From assembly GCF_040807025.1 (NCBI RefSeq), contig NC_090945.1, forward strand, positions 78,840,088-78,904,087: 64,000 nucleotides of DNA, in the 5' to 3' direction. The notes beneath the pieces are model-generated. The model was not told where the DNA came from. It was given only the letters and a program-made list of their open reading frames with translations, and ran no database searches. Made by a program: the position numbers and the translations under genes. This document shows positions 1 to 12,200 of this stretch, piece after piece (position 1 is the first letter of the stretch; every line of letters begins with the position of its first letter). This DNA is from Struthio camelus (lineage: Eukaryota; Chordata; Aves; Struthioniformes; Struthionidae).

Positions 1-2577
1 TCATCCTTTGCAGTCGTATTCTGTTGTGAGAGGAATGCAGCAGAGCAGACTTACTGTTCATGTTGCACAACCACTTAGGACTGTGTTGTGCTGAAGGTCA
101 CAGCCTGTCACAACTTTCACAAAACTGTCACAACCCAGCAGAGCTTAAAATCTGTTAGATGCTCCTGCATTCTTACACTCTTTACTGATCCTTCTAATCT
201 GGCTCTAATTTTCAAACACATCTATTAGGTGGAGTGGATAGAAGAAGTGATTCAAATTCAACAGCTGAAGCAAGTTCTAGGTGATCTCCAGCATCACTTG
301 AGACTGTCAGAATCTTCAAGATGAAGCCCTAGCCCAAGGTATATATCCTAAGCCAAGGGCCAGGCTGGATTCTGTTACCTTAGCAGGTAGCATGTTATTC
401 CACAAGTATTTTGAGGTTTAATTTGGTGTGAGCATAAGCCTGTGTTTAGGCTTCAAGCTTAGGATGGGACAGCGTCCTCCATCCTCATCAGGTGAGAAAC
501 GGCTACGTGGTATGCAAACCAACCATATGTTTGGAAGAACTACTTGTGGGCACTTTTCCTCCAGCTTGTGTGAGAAATTTCCAAGGTGTGAAAGCGTGAC
601 GCAGTTTTGCCTGAAGATTGTGATGTTTAATGGCGAGTGACTTTGGGGCTGTTGGGCCTTATAAAGGGAAAAAGACTCAAAGAGAGCGATGGAGATGAAG
701 TTACATGAGAAGGGATGAGCACTTAAACAATTCACTGCTGCCAAAAAAGGAGTACCCTTTATTTTCCTACTTTCCCCCCTGCCTCATCTCCAACCAACCA
801 CAAGATCCTGCCACTTGTTTTGTAACATCTCCTGTAAGACCAATCGGCTTCTAGATCAGTGAGTTCAATTAGCTCAATGAAGGACGCATGAAGAGCTAGA
901 ACCAGTGCCAAAGCGAAGATAGGAACAGGTGGAGAAGAGAACTTCAAATAGGCTGGATCTGTGTGTAGAGGCAGAAATTATATTATGGCAAGAGCAAATT
1001 TAGCAGCTTGTCATGGTGAGGGAAAATCTTGCTTTTCTTCCTTCTGCTTCCAGCTGTGCTTTCCCTTCTTGTCCCTTGGGCCTGCTCTGGCACCTGTTGA
1101 GTCAACATGTTAAGCAGGCAGAAAACCGCATAGGGAATAAAAGAAAAGAGTTTGTGTCTCTAAGGGATTTGAATCAGCTCAGCAAAGCGTCAGTATGAGG
1201 AACAGATAAGGAAAAGGGAGGAGATTGTACCCTCAATCTGTATGAGTTGAAGGCGCTATGCAGTATAGATGCATATATGCTACACTATAGACAAACCACA
1301 AGGGCCTAGGCACAGGCTAACCAAATGCATATTGTCAGGAATATCACTTGGCACAAGATACCGCAAGATGGTAGGCACACGTGCAGGCAGTTAGCTCACT
1401 CTGCTCCATGCTAGCAAGCCTGCACTTAATGGTGGTCTAGGGGAAAGTGCCATATGACATAAGAACATGAAAATAGCACCTAGCTAGTATCCTGTTGGGT
1501 CCAAGAAAAAAAGGTAAGAATGAAAGTATATTCTGAGATTTTCCCTGGTGTGCTCTCTTAGCTTCCAGCTATCTATAGCTTAAAGGCTTCTTGAGCTAGA
1601 GATTATGCTTTTGTGTTCATAGCCCTTGGCAGACTTTCCTCCTGTGAATTTATTTAATCATGTCTTTGAATCCATGAAAACTTTGGCAAGATAATTTGAG
1701 ATCTTTGGATAAAAAGAACCATAGTAGTATAAAAAGAGGTCTAGCAGAAAACACCAGTATTTTTACAGTATGATGAAAACTTCCTTTAAATAAAAGTTTC
1801 AAATATTTTTCCTAAAAAATCAAAACAAAACTAAAAAGTAAAAATATTCAAATATCAATAAAATCCATGTACTACTACTTGCAAAAACAGTTATTCCCTC
1901 TTCTCTTCTTCGCCTTCAATAATGAGAATCTTGTTATATTTATGCTTTCCCTATACCTGCTAAGGATTGTTCCCCATATCAACATTAATTGTTTATCTTC
2001 CTGCTTTGAATATTATCTATGCTGGAAATTTAGCACTTACGATTGCTGTTAGAGGTCTATGCACCATTGTGTAATGCTGTTGAGAACATGTCCCATTGAC
2101 ATAGCTTTGAAGTGCCAAAATCAGCCAGCAACCACCTACACTAAGACTCCCAGCGGTTACCAATGCAGGGGAAAGCCAACTGATATTATCTATAGCAGGA
2201 AACACTTTAGCAAGCTCCCCTAGCCTAGACAGGGCCTCTGGAGTTGGGATGTCTCATTGGGGTCCTCTTAGCAGGTAGGAGCCTGCTGAGGAATTTTCAC
2301 TTTAGGCTTCTAGTTTCAAACTTGTGCTCTTCTGATGGAAAATCTTCTGTGGAAAATTTATAGAATTATATTTTATGGACTTGCACTGCAGTGATTGGCA
2401 CCTTTCTGCAGTTACTCAAGTTTCTTTGTCTTCCATTTGCCTTCTCTTTTCAGGATGACTATTTAAACACCTAGGTAGTAGTCAGACAAATTTACTAGTT
2501 GTGTGACAGTCCTGGAACCAGGGCAAACTTAGTTTCACATATGCAATTTCTGTCTTATTTTCCTGGAATAAAACACA
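1..2577. other. Intergenic sequence, no gene seen
   Basis: The open frames here are all below 110 codons, overlap one another on both strands and show no family similarity I can recognise. Only a possible repeat fragment near 1455-1500 stands out. Confidence 0.7.
1455..1500. repeat. Possible old CR1-like repeat fragment
   Basis: GACATAAGAACATGAAAATA followed by CACCTAGCTAGTATCCTGTT resembles ATAAGAACATAAGAATGGCC...CATCTAGCCCAGTATCCTG, an old amniote repeat phrase. It is a short match. Confidence 0.35.
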
Positions 2578-2905
2578 GAATAATTTAGGTCAGCAGGGAC
2601 TTCAGGAAACCATCAAACCTCCTCCCTGCTCAAAGCAAGGCTAACCTCAACATCAGAGCAGGCTGCTCAGGGCCTTGCCCAGTTGCATTTTGAATATCTC
2701 CATCATGGTGAACTTTTTTTCTCTAATATCCAATTGGAATTGACTTGCATCTGCTGCCTCTCACCCCTGCACTATGCACCAATGAAAATAGCCTGGCTTC
2801 ATCTTCTCTATAACCCCCATCACTACTGACAATAGGCCATTCAGTCCTTTTCATCCACTGAGGAGAGGGCTCAGCCATTAAGCAGAGTGCTCCAGTCCCA
2901 TCCCT
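2578..2905 (-). mobile_element. CR1 LINE fragment (3' end region)
   Basis: Read on the plus strand, this is the reverse complement of the avian CR1 3' region. Signatures are the segment with TCCCTGCTCAAAGCAAGGC (about 2623-2641), then CAGGCTGCTCAGGGCCTTG, then TTTTGAATATCTCCAT, and further on AGCCTGGCTTCATCTTCTC and GTGCTCCAGTCCC. The copy is diverged and 5'-truncated, as usual for CR1. It has no intact reading frame. Confidence 0.85.
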
Positions 2906-3754
2906 CCCCATTTCTTTTGGGCTTGCTTTCATTGCTTGGGCCTTAGGGGTGGTATTCCTTGCACTTTTCCTTTTTTCTGGGTCCCACTGACATTGCAGTT
3001 TCTTCAGGTCAACGGAATTCTACCTGGCTTATTATTTAGTTTCAATTACCCTCGTACGGAAACAGTGTTTATTTGCTTTATTACCACTTGCAGTGATACT
3101 GGCCACGAAGCAAAGACATGAAGCAGAGCCCCTGCCTTGTGTAAGAGGTATGAGACCTCTGCACTCACTCCAGTGCAGACGATGAGTATGGCAGCTACGA
3201 GCAGCGTGGAAGTGATATAGCCACATCACTGCTCTGGCAAGTGTAAGCTGAAAGGCACTTTAGATACGGGTCCAAAGGTGTTATAAAAATTTGTATGTAA
3301 TCCCCTTCCCTTTGAAGGCTCTAATGGCATTGGCAATGCTTCCTATTATGTTGAAAGTTCCTGGATATTTTTCATTAGTCACAGAGCTCTGTTAAAGGGT
3401 AGAGCTGAGCCTAGGATTTAGGGCACTAACAGATTAGCTGGTGAATTTTGCCAGGCTGGGGTAAGAAGCTTCCACTACCCGTTTGTCTGCTTCCCCTTTG
3501 GGCAGAAAGTTATTGCACATCCAGCAGAGGTTTGAGAAGGGAAGTGTGCCAACTTCTCAACCAACCTGGTGCAAAGCCTGGTGCCTTAGTTACCCTCCCA
3601 TCCTTGGCAGTTTGCAGGAAGACACTGGGCTATTAAGTGGAGCGGCTCAGGACACGTGTTCCCATCTGCCAGTTCTCCTGCAGATGTGCTAGCTGCCAGA
3701 AGAGGGTGGAGCAGACAGTTGGGAGCCGTAGCATTCTCAGCAGTGCAGTTAGAT

Positions 3755-3898
3755 CTGCCAGAGCTTGTCTGTCAAAGCCCTGGGTTGGATTGTCTAGGCT
3801 GTTACGATCTGCCTGTGGTTCTCTATCTGCCAGAGCCTGTCTGTCAAAGCCCTGGGTTGGATTGTCTAGGCTGTTACGATCTGCCTGTGGTTCTCTAG
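3755..3898 (+). repeat. 72-bp tandem duplication (two copies)
   Basis: Copy 1 is 3755-3826 and copy 2 is 3827-3898. They differ only at the base corresponding to 3765 (T versus C) and at the last base. The period is a multiple of three, so any frame open through one copy stays open through both, which explains the overlapping open frames here; I do not take these as genes. Confidence 0.9.
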
Positions 3899-4179
3899 CG
3901 CCCAGAGCAGATTTATCCCAATGCCTCAAAGAATCCTCTCTAAAAGATTAAAACAGAGACAGATTAGTTCTCTTCTGCAGGAAAGGAAAGCAAAGTCTTG
4001 CACTCAAGACAGCTGGGTTGGAGTGCAAGGCATTCAGTTCAAGTCATAGCTTGGTCCCTGCAGGCGAACAAGAAGCAGAGCTCTGCTGAGTGAGAACTCC
4101 CTGGTGCGATTTGCATTGCTCTTTTCCATGTGTTCAGTAAAACCAGAGCAAACCTGTCCTTGGGCACTCCTTACTTTGG

Positions 4180-4345
4180 TTTAGTTTCTCACCAGATTAA
4201 AGTAAACCGATAGAAGTCTGGTTTTAATACGCTGCAGGAACGTCCATTCCTCCCCTTCCTCCAGGGTTTGTATTAGTTTAATGAATTGGTTTAAATTAAC
4301 ATCTAGTTACATTGATGCAACTCTTTCATGTAGATGAGGCCTGAG
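4180..4345. repeat. Possible old interspersed repeat
   Basis: Paired runs of GGTTTAAATTAACATCTAGT and the end CATGTAGATGAGGCCTGAG look like the repeated 'GTGTAGACAAGGCCTG' terminal phrase of an old amniote element. The match is weak and the limits are uncertain. Confidence 0.3.
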
Positions 4346-4659
4346 GCTACTAGATAAACAAGAGATGAGGTGAGAGAACCTTTAAATTCTTCATAGCCCA
4401 ACAGAAACTTTTAAGAATTAATTGAGATCTATTTTTGGCTTATTCCTACCTTTTAAAAGAAACTATAAACCGGCTAGCATGACTGTTAGCTTTCGGACAT
4501 GGCCAGGGAGTGGGTGGAGAAGAATACCAGGAGGTTATGAATGCAGCTTTTGGAGTTTGTACCTGAGACTGCCTTCTCCCAAAGACTGGGGAGCTGCCAG
4601 CAAGCTACAGATGTGCAGCATATGAATGGGTGAAAAGAGGAAGTACAAGGAAAAGCTGC

Positions 4660-4735
4660 AGGGCTAAATCCCAGTCCCATTTAAAGTCAGTGGCAAAACT
4701 CCACTAAGATTGGCCCTTGGCCCTGAATTCATTTG
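4660..4735. repeat. Old interspersed repeat fragment
   Basis: AAATCCCAGTCCCATTTAAA then GTCAGTGGCAAAACTCCACT and CCTTGGCCCTGAATTCA resembles a common amniote repeat phrase (CCCATTGAAGTCAATGGCAAAACTCCCATTGACTTCAATGGGGCCAGGATTTCA). It is too short to assign a class. Confidence 0.45.
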
Positions 4736-5189
4736 TTCTAAAGTTTGCTTGTGCAATTGATAATCTGTGCTGCTGAGCAATAACTGCTACAGGAAGGGAA
4801 AACTGAAAAGGAGGCAGTGGCGGCAACACAAAAGCTGTAGAATCCATCCTGACTCTGCCTGGACTCAGCATTTCACATCATGGTTTCACTATGTGCAGTG
4901 CTGCAGGGCAGCATCCTCCTTGTGCCAAAGCCACATCAAAGTGTAATGTGTGGGGCAAGATTTCAGCATCCCAGGGTAGCAGAAAGTAACAGCCTGAGTT
5001 GCCTGCGTAATGAGCAGGAATATGGGCGTGCGCTGTGCAAAGGCGCTTTCTTTTCAAAGGTGTTTGGGGAAACTAAATCCAGTCAGTCATATGGAGTGAT
5101 TTAGAAACTTTTACTGTACAGAGAAAATGCACATGACAGTCACACGTGACTTTTACATACTAGTGCTTCTCCCAACAAGGTAGATAACA

Positions 5190-5302
5190 CGAGCCCCAAT
5201 TATGGATGGGAAAACTGAAGCACAGAAGAGAAATGACTTGTCCAGTGTCCCATAGGACAGCAGAGGCATAGCAGAGGCTATTTCCCTTGCTTCAGTCCTG
5301 CC
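5190..5302 (-). mobile_element. MIR-like SINE fragment
   Basis: The plus strand reads like reverse-complemented MIR: a segment with GGGAAAACTGAAGCACAGAA (5209-5228), then AATGACTTGTCC, CATAGGACAGCAGAGGCATA and a trailing TTCAGTCCTG. The core order (AAACTGAGGCACAGA...TGACTTGCCC...CACAGC...GGCAGAG) agrees with the CORE-SINE/MIR family. It is diverged, as expected for an old amniote element. Confidence 0.7.
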
Positions 5303-8300
5303 TTGTACTTTATAAGACAAAACTGACCTCTTGCTTCAGGCAGTAAGTAAATATTTAACTAATGCAGATGCTTTTTTTAATATCACAGTATGATCAAAAG
5401 GAATTTTAACTTGCACCCACAGACCAACTTCTTTTCTCTCTAACAGGTGCAAACAACGTGGATCTGGGATGACTGGGACATTGTTTTGTTCCTTGCTGTT
5501 CATGTTGCAATGAGGGTTTTATAATGAGTCTTCCTAATACATCTGTTTTCCGGAATCCAATAATCTGAGAAGTATTTCAGGTGACATTTAAAGATAGTTG
5601 AAGAAACTGAAAATGAAGCATCAGTATGATTCAGTTGTCCATAGCCTTGTTAAGTAGTATCCAGAAATAAGGGTGTTTTAGAGCTTTTTTGAGCTCTAGC
5701 TATTTGAAATTTTCCTTAAAAAAAGGAAATCAAGCAAGGCTGGTTGTGAACACTCTGGGGAGGTTAATACTGTCTCATTTTGCTGCTCTCGGTGGCTCAT
5801 ATCATTAATTTAAAGGAGATATAAATCTCATGTTTGTAAATGAACAGACATCTCCTGTGGTTGTTACACTCATCATCCCTGGTTTCTTGTCTGCTATTTT
5901 GAAGCACCTGATGCTTACAGATATTAGGGGATGCTGCACAAGGCAAATTCAGGATGGTGTAAAGTCCACAATTTCTGTTGACAAACCTTTGCTGCCTGCT
6001 GATGGGGACAGTGGCTGGAGGAAGGACAGGGCTCCCTGTTTTGGCACCAGAGCTCTTTATGCCACCTCAATCTGTTATTTCAGCTATACTGTGGTCAGCT
6101 ATATTACAAAAATTAGATATCCTGTGTATACATAATTTTAAATAGAGGCAACTGCCTCGAGTGTGGTGATTTCACTTGTCAATAGTACTGCTTGCATACC
6201 CCAGATTTGGGAGCTTAAGTAGGCAAAAAGACATTTTAGTTTTACAGTTCATATTTCCTCCACTGACATCTCCAATATGACAAGCGAAAACAGAGAGCTG
6301 AGTCTCAGCCTTGACCAAGAGATCCACATCTCTTTGAATGACTATTCAAACTTGTGAGAGGGACAGGATTTCCAGTAAGAACTCCCATCTTGGGTTTCTA
6401 ATTTAATCTTCCTCCTAGGCCAGCCCTAGATTTCTTGGTTAGATGCAAGTCAGAGAAGAGGTGATTGGTTCTGCTGTTCATGAGCAACCTGGAAGAGATC
6501 TTGTCACAAAAGTTGCTTGGATACATATGTGACAGGAGAGAAAACTGAGCATGTGATTTTAACGTTACCTATTTCTCGACTCTTGCAAGATCTCAGCAAA
6601 GGTTCACTCAGCCCTTCATACCTATTATGGTTCTCAAAATGGTCCTGGTGGAGTAGAGGAACAGTTGTCATCTATTTTATCTGATGGCTCTTTTTGGGTG
6701 GGTCCTATATTCACTAAGAGAACAATGAGATCAACTTGCCAGTTCCACCCAGGCAGGGTCTAACTCCTGAGCTTGGGACCTTGGATGCGGGACAGAAAAG
6801 AGGCCTGAAAACAGAAACAGAGGTATGTGTGTACAGTCTCTTTAAAAAGAAGGCTGAAACTGAGAGAGATGTGATTTGAAGAAGCCATTTTGCTACGATC
6901 TAGATGATACTGTTAAAGACAGTGTGGCGATCCAAAAGAGCCCCTTTGAGAGCGAGGGGCTATGATGCCCGAATGGCACGGAGAACGGCTGTTTGGCCTG
7001 TACCATGCTGTAGCTGAAGTCAGTCACTTCTTGGTTCTCATGTCCTCCTTTGTACCAGGCATTTCTGCCGACCTTACATCCATCAGTATTTCTTCAACGT
7101 TGCTCTGCTCCCTTTCCTCAGACTCACTCATTAGAAAGTCCTGCAGCCATTTGAAGCACTCAGGGACTTGCCTTCCAGCTGGAGACCCAAGGAAGTAAGC
7201 GCCTAGGCTGCAAGGCGGTGAGGAGACTGCCAGGAAGTCTTTCCCACTACAGCACATTTCACCTAGACCTGAGCACACAACAGCTATTTTGAACTCAGCT
7301 CTTCTCTGCCTTGTGGCTCCACATTTGAGAAGCAGTGACCGGTCCCAGTATGAGCGAGAGGAACTATTACAGCATGTACTGAAAAGTGCCAGCGTCTCAT
7401 ACCTCTCTACCAGTCAACATTCATGCCAAGGCATGGCAATATCTGTGGTTAACTGAACTGACTATCTGGTGGGTCCAGCGGACAGGAGGTGCTATTTCGC
7501 ACAAACTTATCTTCTTCAGACTTAGAAGCTGCTGTCCTTTCAGTCTCTCTAGCAAACCCTCTATTCATTTTTCCCATCACCAAATAATGCATCATTCAGT
7601 ATTAAGACATGGTTTAAAAGATAGACATTTTGCTTTTCCGTGAGTATTTTCCCAATTATTGGCAAATGATAGCAATTTTTTGTCAGCAGTCAAAAGGTTA
7701 AAAACTTCCCAGCGGCTCCATCGTTTGATATAAAACTATGCTTCCTTTCCTGTTAAGTCTCCTGAGCTCTTAGTCAGTTGTCCAAGAAACTGCTGAATCT
7801 GTCAATCTTCTGACTGACCTATCATCTGAACTGCAAACACTTCTTTTTTCAGCTTTCCCTTTGTCTCATGCAACATAAATTACAAGTGATGTAGGGATTA
7901 AGGCATTTGACAAAATGATATCAAAAACCAGTGGCTGCAGAAATGCCCCTCCTTCTGTTCAGTCCACAGATCCTTCTGAGATGACTTTAATTGTACCGTT
8001 TTACCTTTCTGCAGCACCTCCTTCCCATGATCCCTGAAGACCTGTAAAGGTACCTATTTCTGAGCTGACTGCTGCCTTCTGAGCTAAACACAGAATCAGA
8101 GGGTAGAGAGTGGAGACATAAAGGAGTCTCTCTCTTCTGGTAGTGGGTTCCTAGCTACAGACGCCTCAATGGTTACATCTCAAGCTTTGGGGAACCGAAT
8201 AACCTGTGAAGATATGCAGCTAGAGCTGATGGGGAGAATTTGAGAACTGCACTTCTTGCAATGATTAAACACAAATAAATATCTGATAGATCAAGAGATT

Positions 8301-9189
8301 AAGAGGAACACTGGGTGAGGATTGAATGCTTCACCTGTGAGTCACTAGGTTAAATCCAGCCCAGATGACTGAAGGCGCTAACGGGCAGCTACTTTAAAAT
8401 ATTGTGTACTTTCACATCTTATTCGCAGCAGGAATCATGTGTCACCTCACGGAGCTGAGATCTAATTCTGTCATTTTTTGCTTTTTTTCTGATAAAGCTT
8501 AAGTGATTTCAGTCCAGTTTCCGAGGAGCCCAAAGTGCCAGTTCTACACTTAGGGCTGGCTATCTTGAAAAAGAATATGAGAACACAGAAACGGAGTTAG
8601 AGTCCTACTATCTGCACTACCGAAATGTGGCGGTAACAGTCCTATAGGAAACAACGCTGGCGTTTCATAGCTCCCATTAATAAGGATACTGCATTTGGTT
8701 TATTTGGTTTATTTAGCAGTGTTATTAAGGATTTGGAAGAGTGGATAAAGGATCTGTTAATGGTATTTCTGGATAAAATGAAAAGGTGGGGCAGCAGGGA
8801 TGTGCATGAGGGCAGAAGAGTGAGACTACTTCCAACAGCCATGGCGAGCGGGGCAAAGAGAGAGGTGACAGTCACTTGGAAGACCGCAAGTTGGTGAATT
8901 AGTGTAGTGGGTACAGCTCCCCAGAGTCCCTGCAGTGGCTGCCACTCCTTTAAAGAAAGAGAAGATGGTGGTGGTTCCCCTTTTACTGCATGTTTCATCT
9001 TCTCTGGAAACAAAATTGTGATTTATCAGTATCCAGGAAAAGAAAATGGAGGTCTGCCTTGTTTCTGGGTTTGGGAAGAAGGTTTCACAGGTTTTCCTGT
9101 GTGTTAGATCAGCCCGAGGCAGGTAGGAAGTACAAAAAGATGTAAAAGGCCAGAATGGCAGCAAGGCAGGACAGTGTGCGTGGAGGAGT
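5303..9189. other. Intergenic sequence, no gene seen
   Basis: The sequence is unremarkable and non-coding. Open frames on both strands near 8640-9245 overlap each other and the CR1 fragment, and have no recognisable domain. Confidence 0.65.
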
Positions 9190-9262
9190 GAAGGAATGCT
9201 TGAGCAGGGGCGTTGGACTAGATGATCTCCAGAGATCCCTTCCAACCTTGGCCATTCTGTGA
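9190..9262 (+). mobile_element. CR1 LINE 3'-end fragment
   Basis: The stretch TTGGACTAGATGATCTCCAG followed by AGATCCCTTCCAACCTTGGC and CATTCTGTGAAT is the typical CR1 3' terminus in birds, including the start of the ATTCTRTGA-type tail. It is only about 70 bp long, so it is a severely 5'-truncated insertion or a remnant. Confidence 0.85.
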
Positions 9263-12200
9263 ATGGAGCCCACTCCTCCTGTCACTGCTGCTCCCTGTCC
9301 AGCCTGGACTCCTGCTCAAAGTCCTTTCTGCTCCCTCTCATTCCACGTCCCACAGTGCGGCTTTTGAAGGCAGGATCTGAACAGGAACAACAACTTTGGC
9401 ACATCGCTGCTTTCTCTCCATAACTGGCAGGTGCTTCATGGGCTCTGCCCTCCAAAACCATTCTTGCCATTGAAGGCCAGACTCTGTTCATTCTTTGGGC
9501 TGAAGCCCTAAGAGAGGTGGACGTCTTAACTCCCACATACAGCTTAGCATCTGCGTCACAGGTTCTCGGCTCACTTAAAAACAGCGGTGTAAAAGTGCTT
9601 AGGGCTGTCTTGGGAAAAGCTGACTGTTCCTATCCCAGAGCAGTCCCACAGTGAGGATAACATTTGTTCCTGCTCTCTGCTACAGGCATTTTCTGGGAAA
9701 GGACCAGGGTATGTTGGGGAGAAGAAGAAGTGGAGAGGACTGTAATTTGGGTCTGTTCGTCTGGACCAGAGGAGGCAGTGGCTCCAGGCAGCTTAACATA
9801 AAACCAGGTCGCTCCTGGCATGACAAGGGCTGGTGTCAATTTTGGTGAACATCAGGAGAGGAGGGGAGGGGAAAGGAAGGAATGAACGTCTTTTTTTCCT
9901 ATGTGAATCTAGCAGTATTAAGAACGGAGCCCGAGGTGGGTGTAGAGAAATGCTAATCTAATGAACATCTCAGTGTGATCCTGAAACACTCTTTCCTCAC
10001 TATTTGACTGCCTTTCGCTCCCACCTCCTCTGCTTTTGTGCAATAGGAATTGCTTCTCACAGAAGGCACTGACCAGAAATAAGCAATTTTCTTAGATATC
10101 TTTATTTTAAATTTTGTTATCCCAAGCTGACTCAGGCTCTTCTTGCTCTTGAAGTGTGTAACCTAATAAGGTCAGCCCTCTCAGCTATTGATTAATTCCT
10201 TTTATTCAGTATAATGGACCAATTCTGGAGCAATTTCACCAATTTCTACTTATAACCAAAAAAAAAAAAAAACCTACAGATCGGGATACCAGGGTGTGCA
10301 AAGCTTCCGTTTGTTCTCCAATATGTTGCCTCCTTCTTTGTTCATCTCTTTCAAACTTTGGCTAATTCATTAGAGCATCATCTGCCTTTCTTCACAGTCA
10401 AAGATATCAGTGGATAAAGTTGTCTTCAGTCAAATTATAGCATATTTTCAAGGTCCTCTGCAACAGTTGGAAATGCAAATCAAAATCTGACGACCTATAG
10501 CTTCTGCGGTACCTTATTTTGCATTGAAGTTTGAGTGTTTTTGCAGCTTTTATTCCTTCATACACTTTAGGTTCCTTACTTAGTTGCAAATGAGGGGCAA
10601 AATCTTGCTGTCAATGAAATGTCCAAACACATGCAAAGGAAGCTAGGGTGACTAGACATAGAGGTCAAGATCCATCTCTAAATGGATCCATCTCTAGGTG
10701 GACTAAGATATTCCCTCATATAGTAAGCAGGCAAATATACTAATGGTTCTCTGTCATTTACTAACAAAATTATAAAATAGATTTTCTTTACTTTTCCATT
10801 CATCCTAGACTATTTTGCTGGCACCAGCCATCCCCCGTTTGATGTTCTAATCTACCTGTTCTCACTACCTAAGAAAAGTGAAGATACCAAGTTTTCCATG
10901 TTGTTCTTTATTTAGCCTTTTAGAGTCAGGGTTAAACTCACGGCAGAATTCAAGGCTTTGCTCCCTGGTAAGTCCTAGGAGGTGGGAAATATTTCTTTTC
11001 TTGGTGACATCTATGCTGCTAAATAAAACAAGAGCAGGCGTCATTTTCTGGCACCGCAAAAAAGTGACACGGCCGGGCTGTGTCTGCACTCTGTTGCGGT
11101 ATGGTCCTCTCTGGGCTAATCGAGCTTCAGAGTACACGGACCAATTAAGCAGTCCTGATATATCTTCACTATATATTTCTTTCTTTATATCACTCAGGCA
11201 GACCCTGTATCCCTCCACATGTTCACGTGGGCTGATGCATCAGTTGTCTTCTGTGTTCTGGCTTTAAGTTGCCTTCATCATGTGTAATATTCATATTAGT
11301 GCCACAGAATGACCCAGAGCATGTAACAAAAGCGCTTGTCTCAGGTATTATGACATTTCTGTGGTCAGTTATTGTTGAAAGAAAGGTTTGATGAGGGAGA
11401 GGATTTTTTTCAGGATTGCTAAATATCTCCAGCTGCTCTGAAATTCACTGGAGTTGTGGGGACTGACAGGCTTGAGAATTGGGTCTGAAGAAAGTACTGT
11501 TAAGCACTCTGCTGTGCAAAGGAAGAAAACGGGAGGGGATGGGAAAAGTGAGATAAGGTTTGTCATTTAAACCTAAACACAGAATAGCCTCACCTTATAT
11601 CTTTAAATCTGCATCAATTATAAGGCCTTGTTCACTTGCAAATTTCACTTTAAGATCAAGAATCATGCCTGGTTTGTTTGCCATTCCTACAGCCAAAGAC
11701 AAGCTTCACTTATTCCCTTTTTATTTTCAATGACTAAGGCTGAAAGAGCTAAATTACATTTCCTCCCCCCCCACCACGGAAACCTGATGAACCAGTGTGA
11801 ACCTGCACCTGAGAACCTCCGGGAACACTGAGGATTTGGCCACACAGATCGGACAGTTGGATGCTTAATTGCGTTCTGGGCACAAAGCCTGCTTGAATGT
11901 GCGTCTTTTATTAAATGTGTGGGAGGCCAGCACAAAAATTAGACCCCATTAACGTGCCAAAAGGAAGAGAGCGGTGCATAGGCTTTGCAGTGCTTGTCTC
12001 CACTGCGGTGGAGAGCGTCAAACTGCCTATGCCAGAGACCCTCTGAAAAACGGACCTTGAATGTCAATCTGGAACTCACGACCCAGACATAAAGATTTGC
12101 ACCAAGTGCTGGTGGAGACCTGAATGAGTAGTTATTTATGGAACTGACCGATAATGTTGGTGCCAGGAGAAAAAACAAAACAGCTTGAACCAGAGCTAAG

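Larger units (their letters stand above)
2906..5189. other. Intergenic sequence with repeat remnants
   Basis: Apart from the 72-bp duplication at 3755-3898 and possible repeat remnants at 4180-4345 and 4660-4735, I see no gene or RNA. The open frames at 3633-3951 are by-products of the duplication. Confidence 0.7.

Noticed and set aside
3633..3951. Repetitive open frames on both strands around the 72-bp duplication.
   Set aside because: The repeated peptide arises only because the duplication length is a multiple of three; no other coding evidence.
8642..9245. Minus-strand open frames of 123 and 139 codons.
   Set aside because: They overlap each other in different frames and run into a CR1 fragment; no family similarity and no promoter or splice context.
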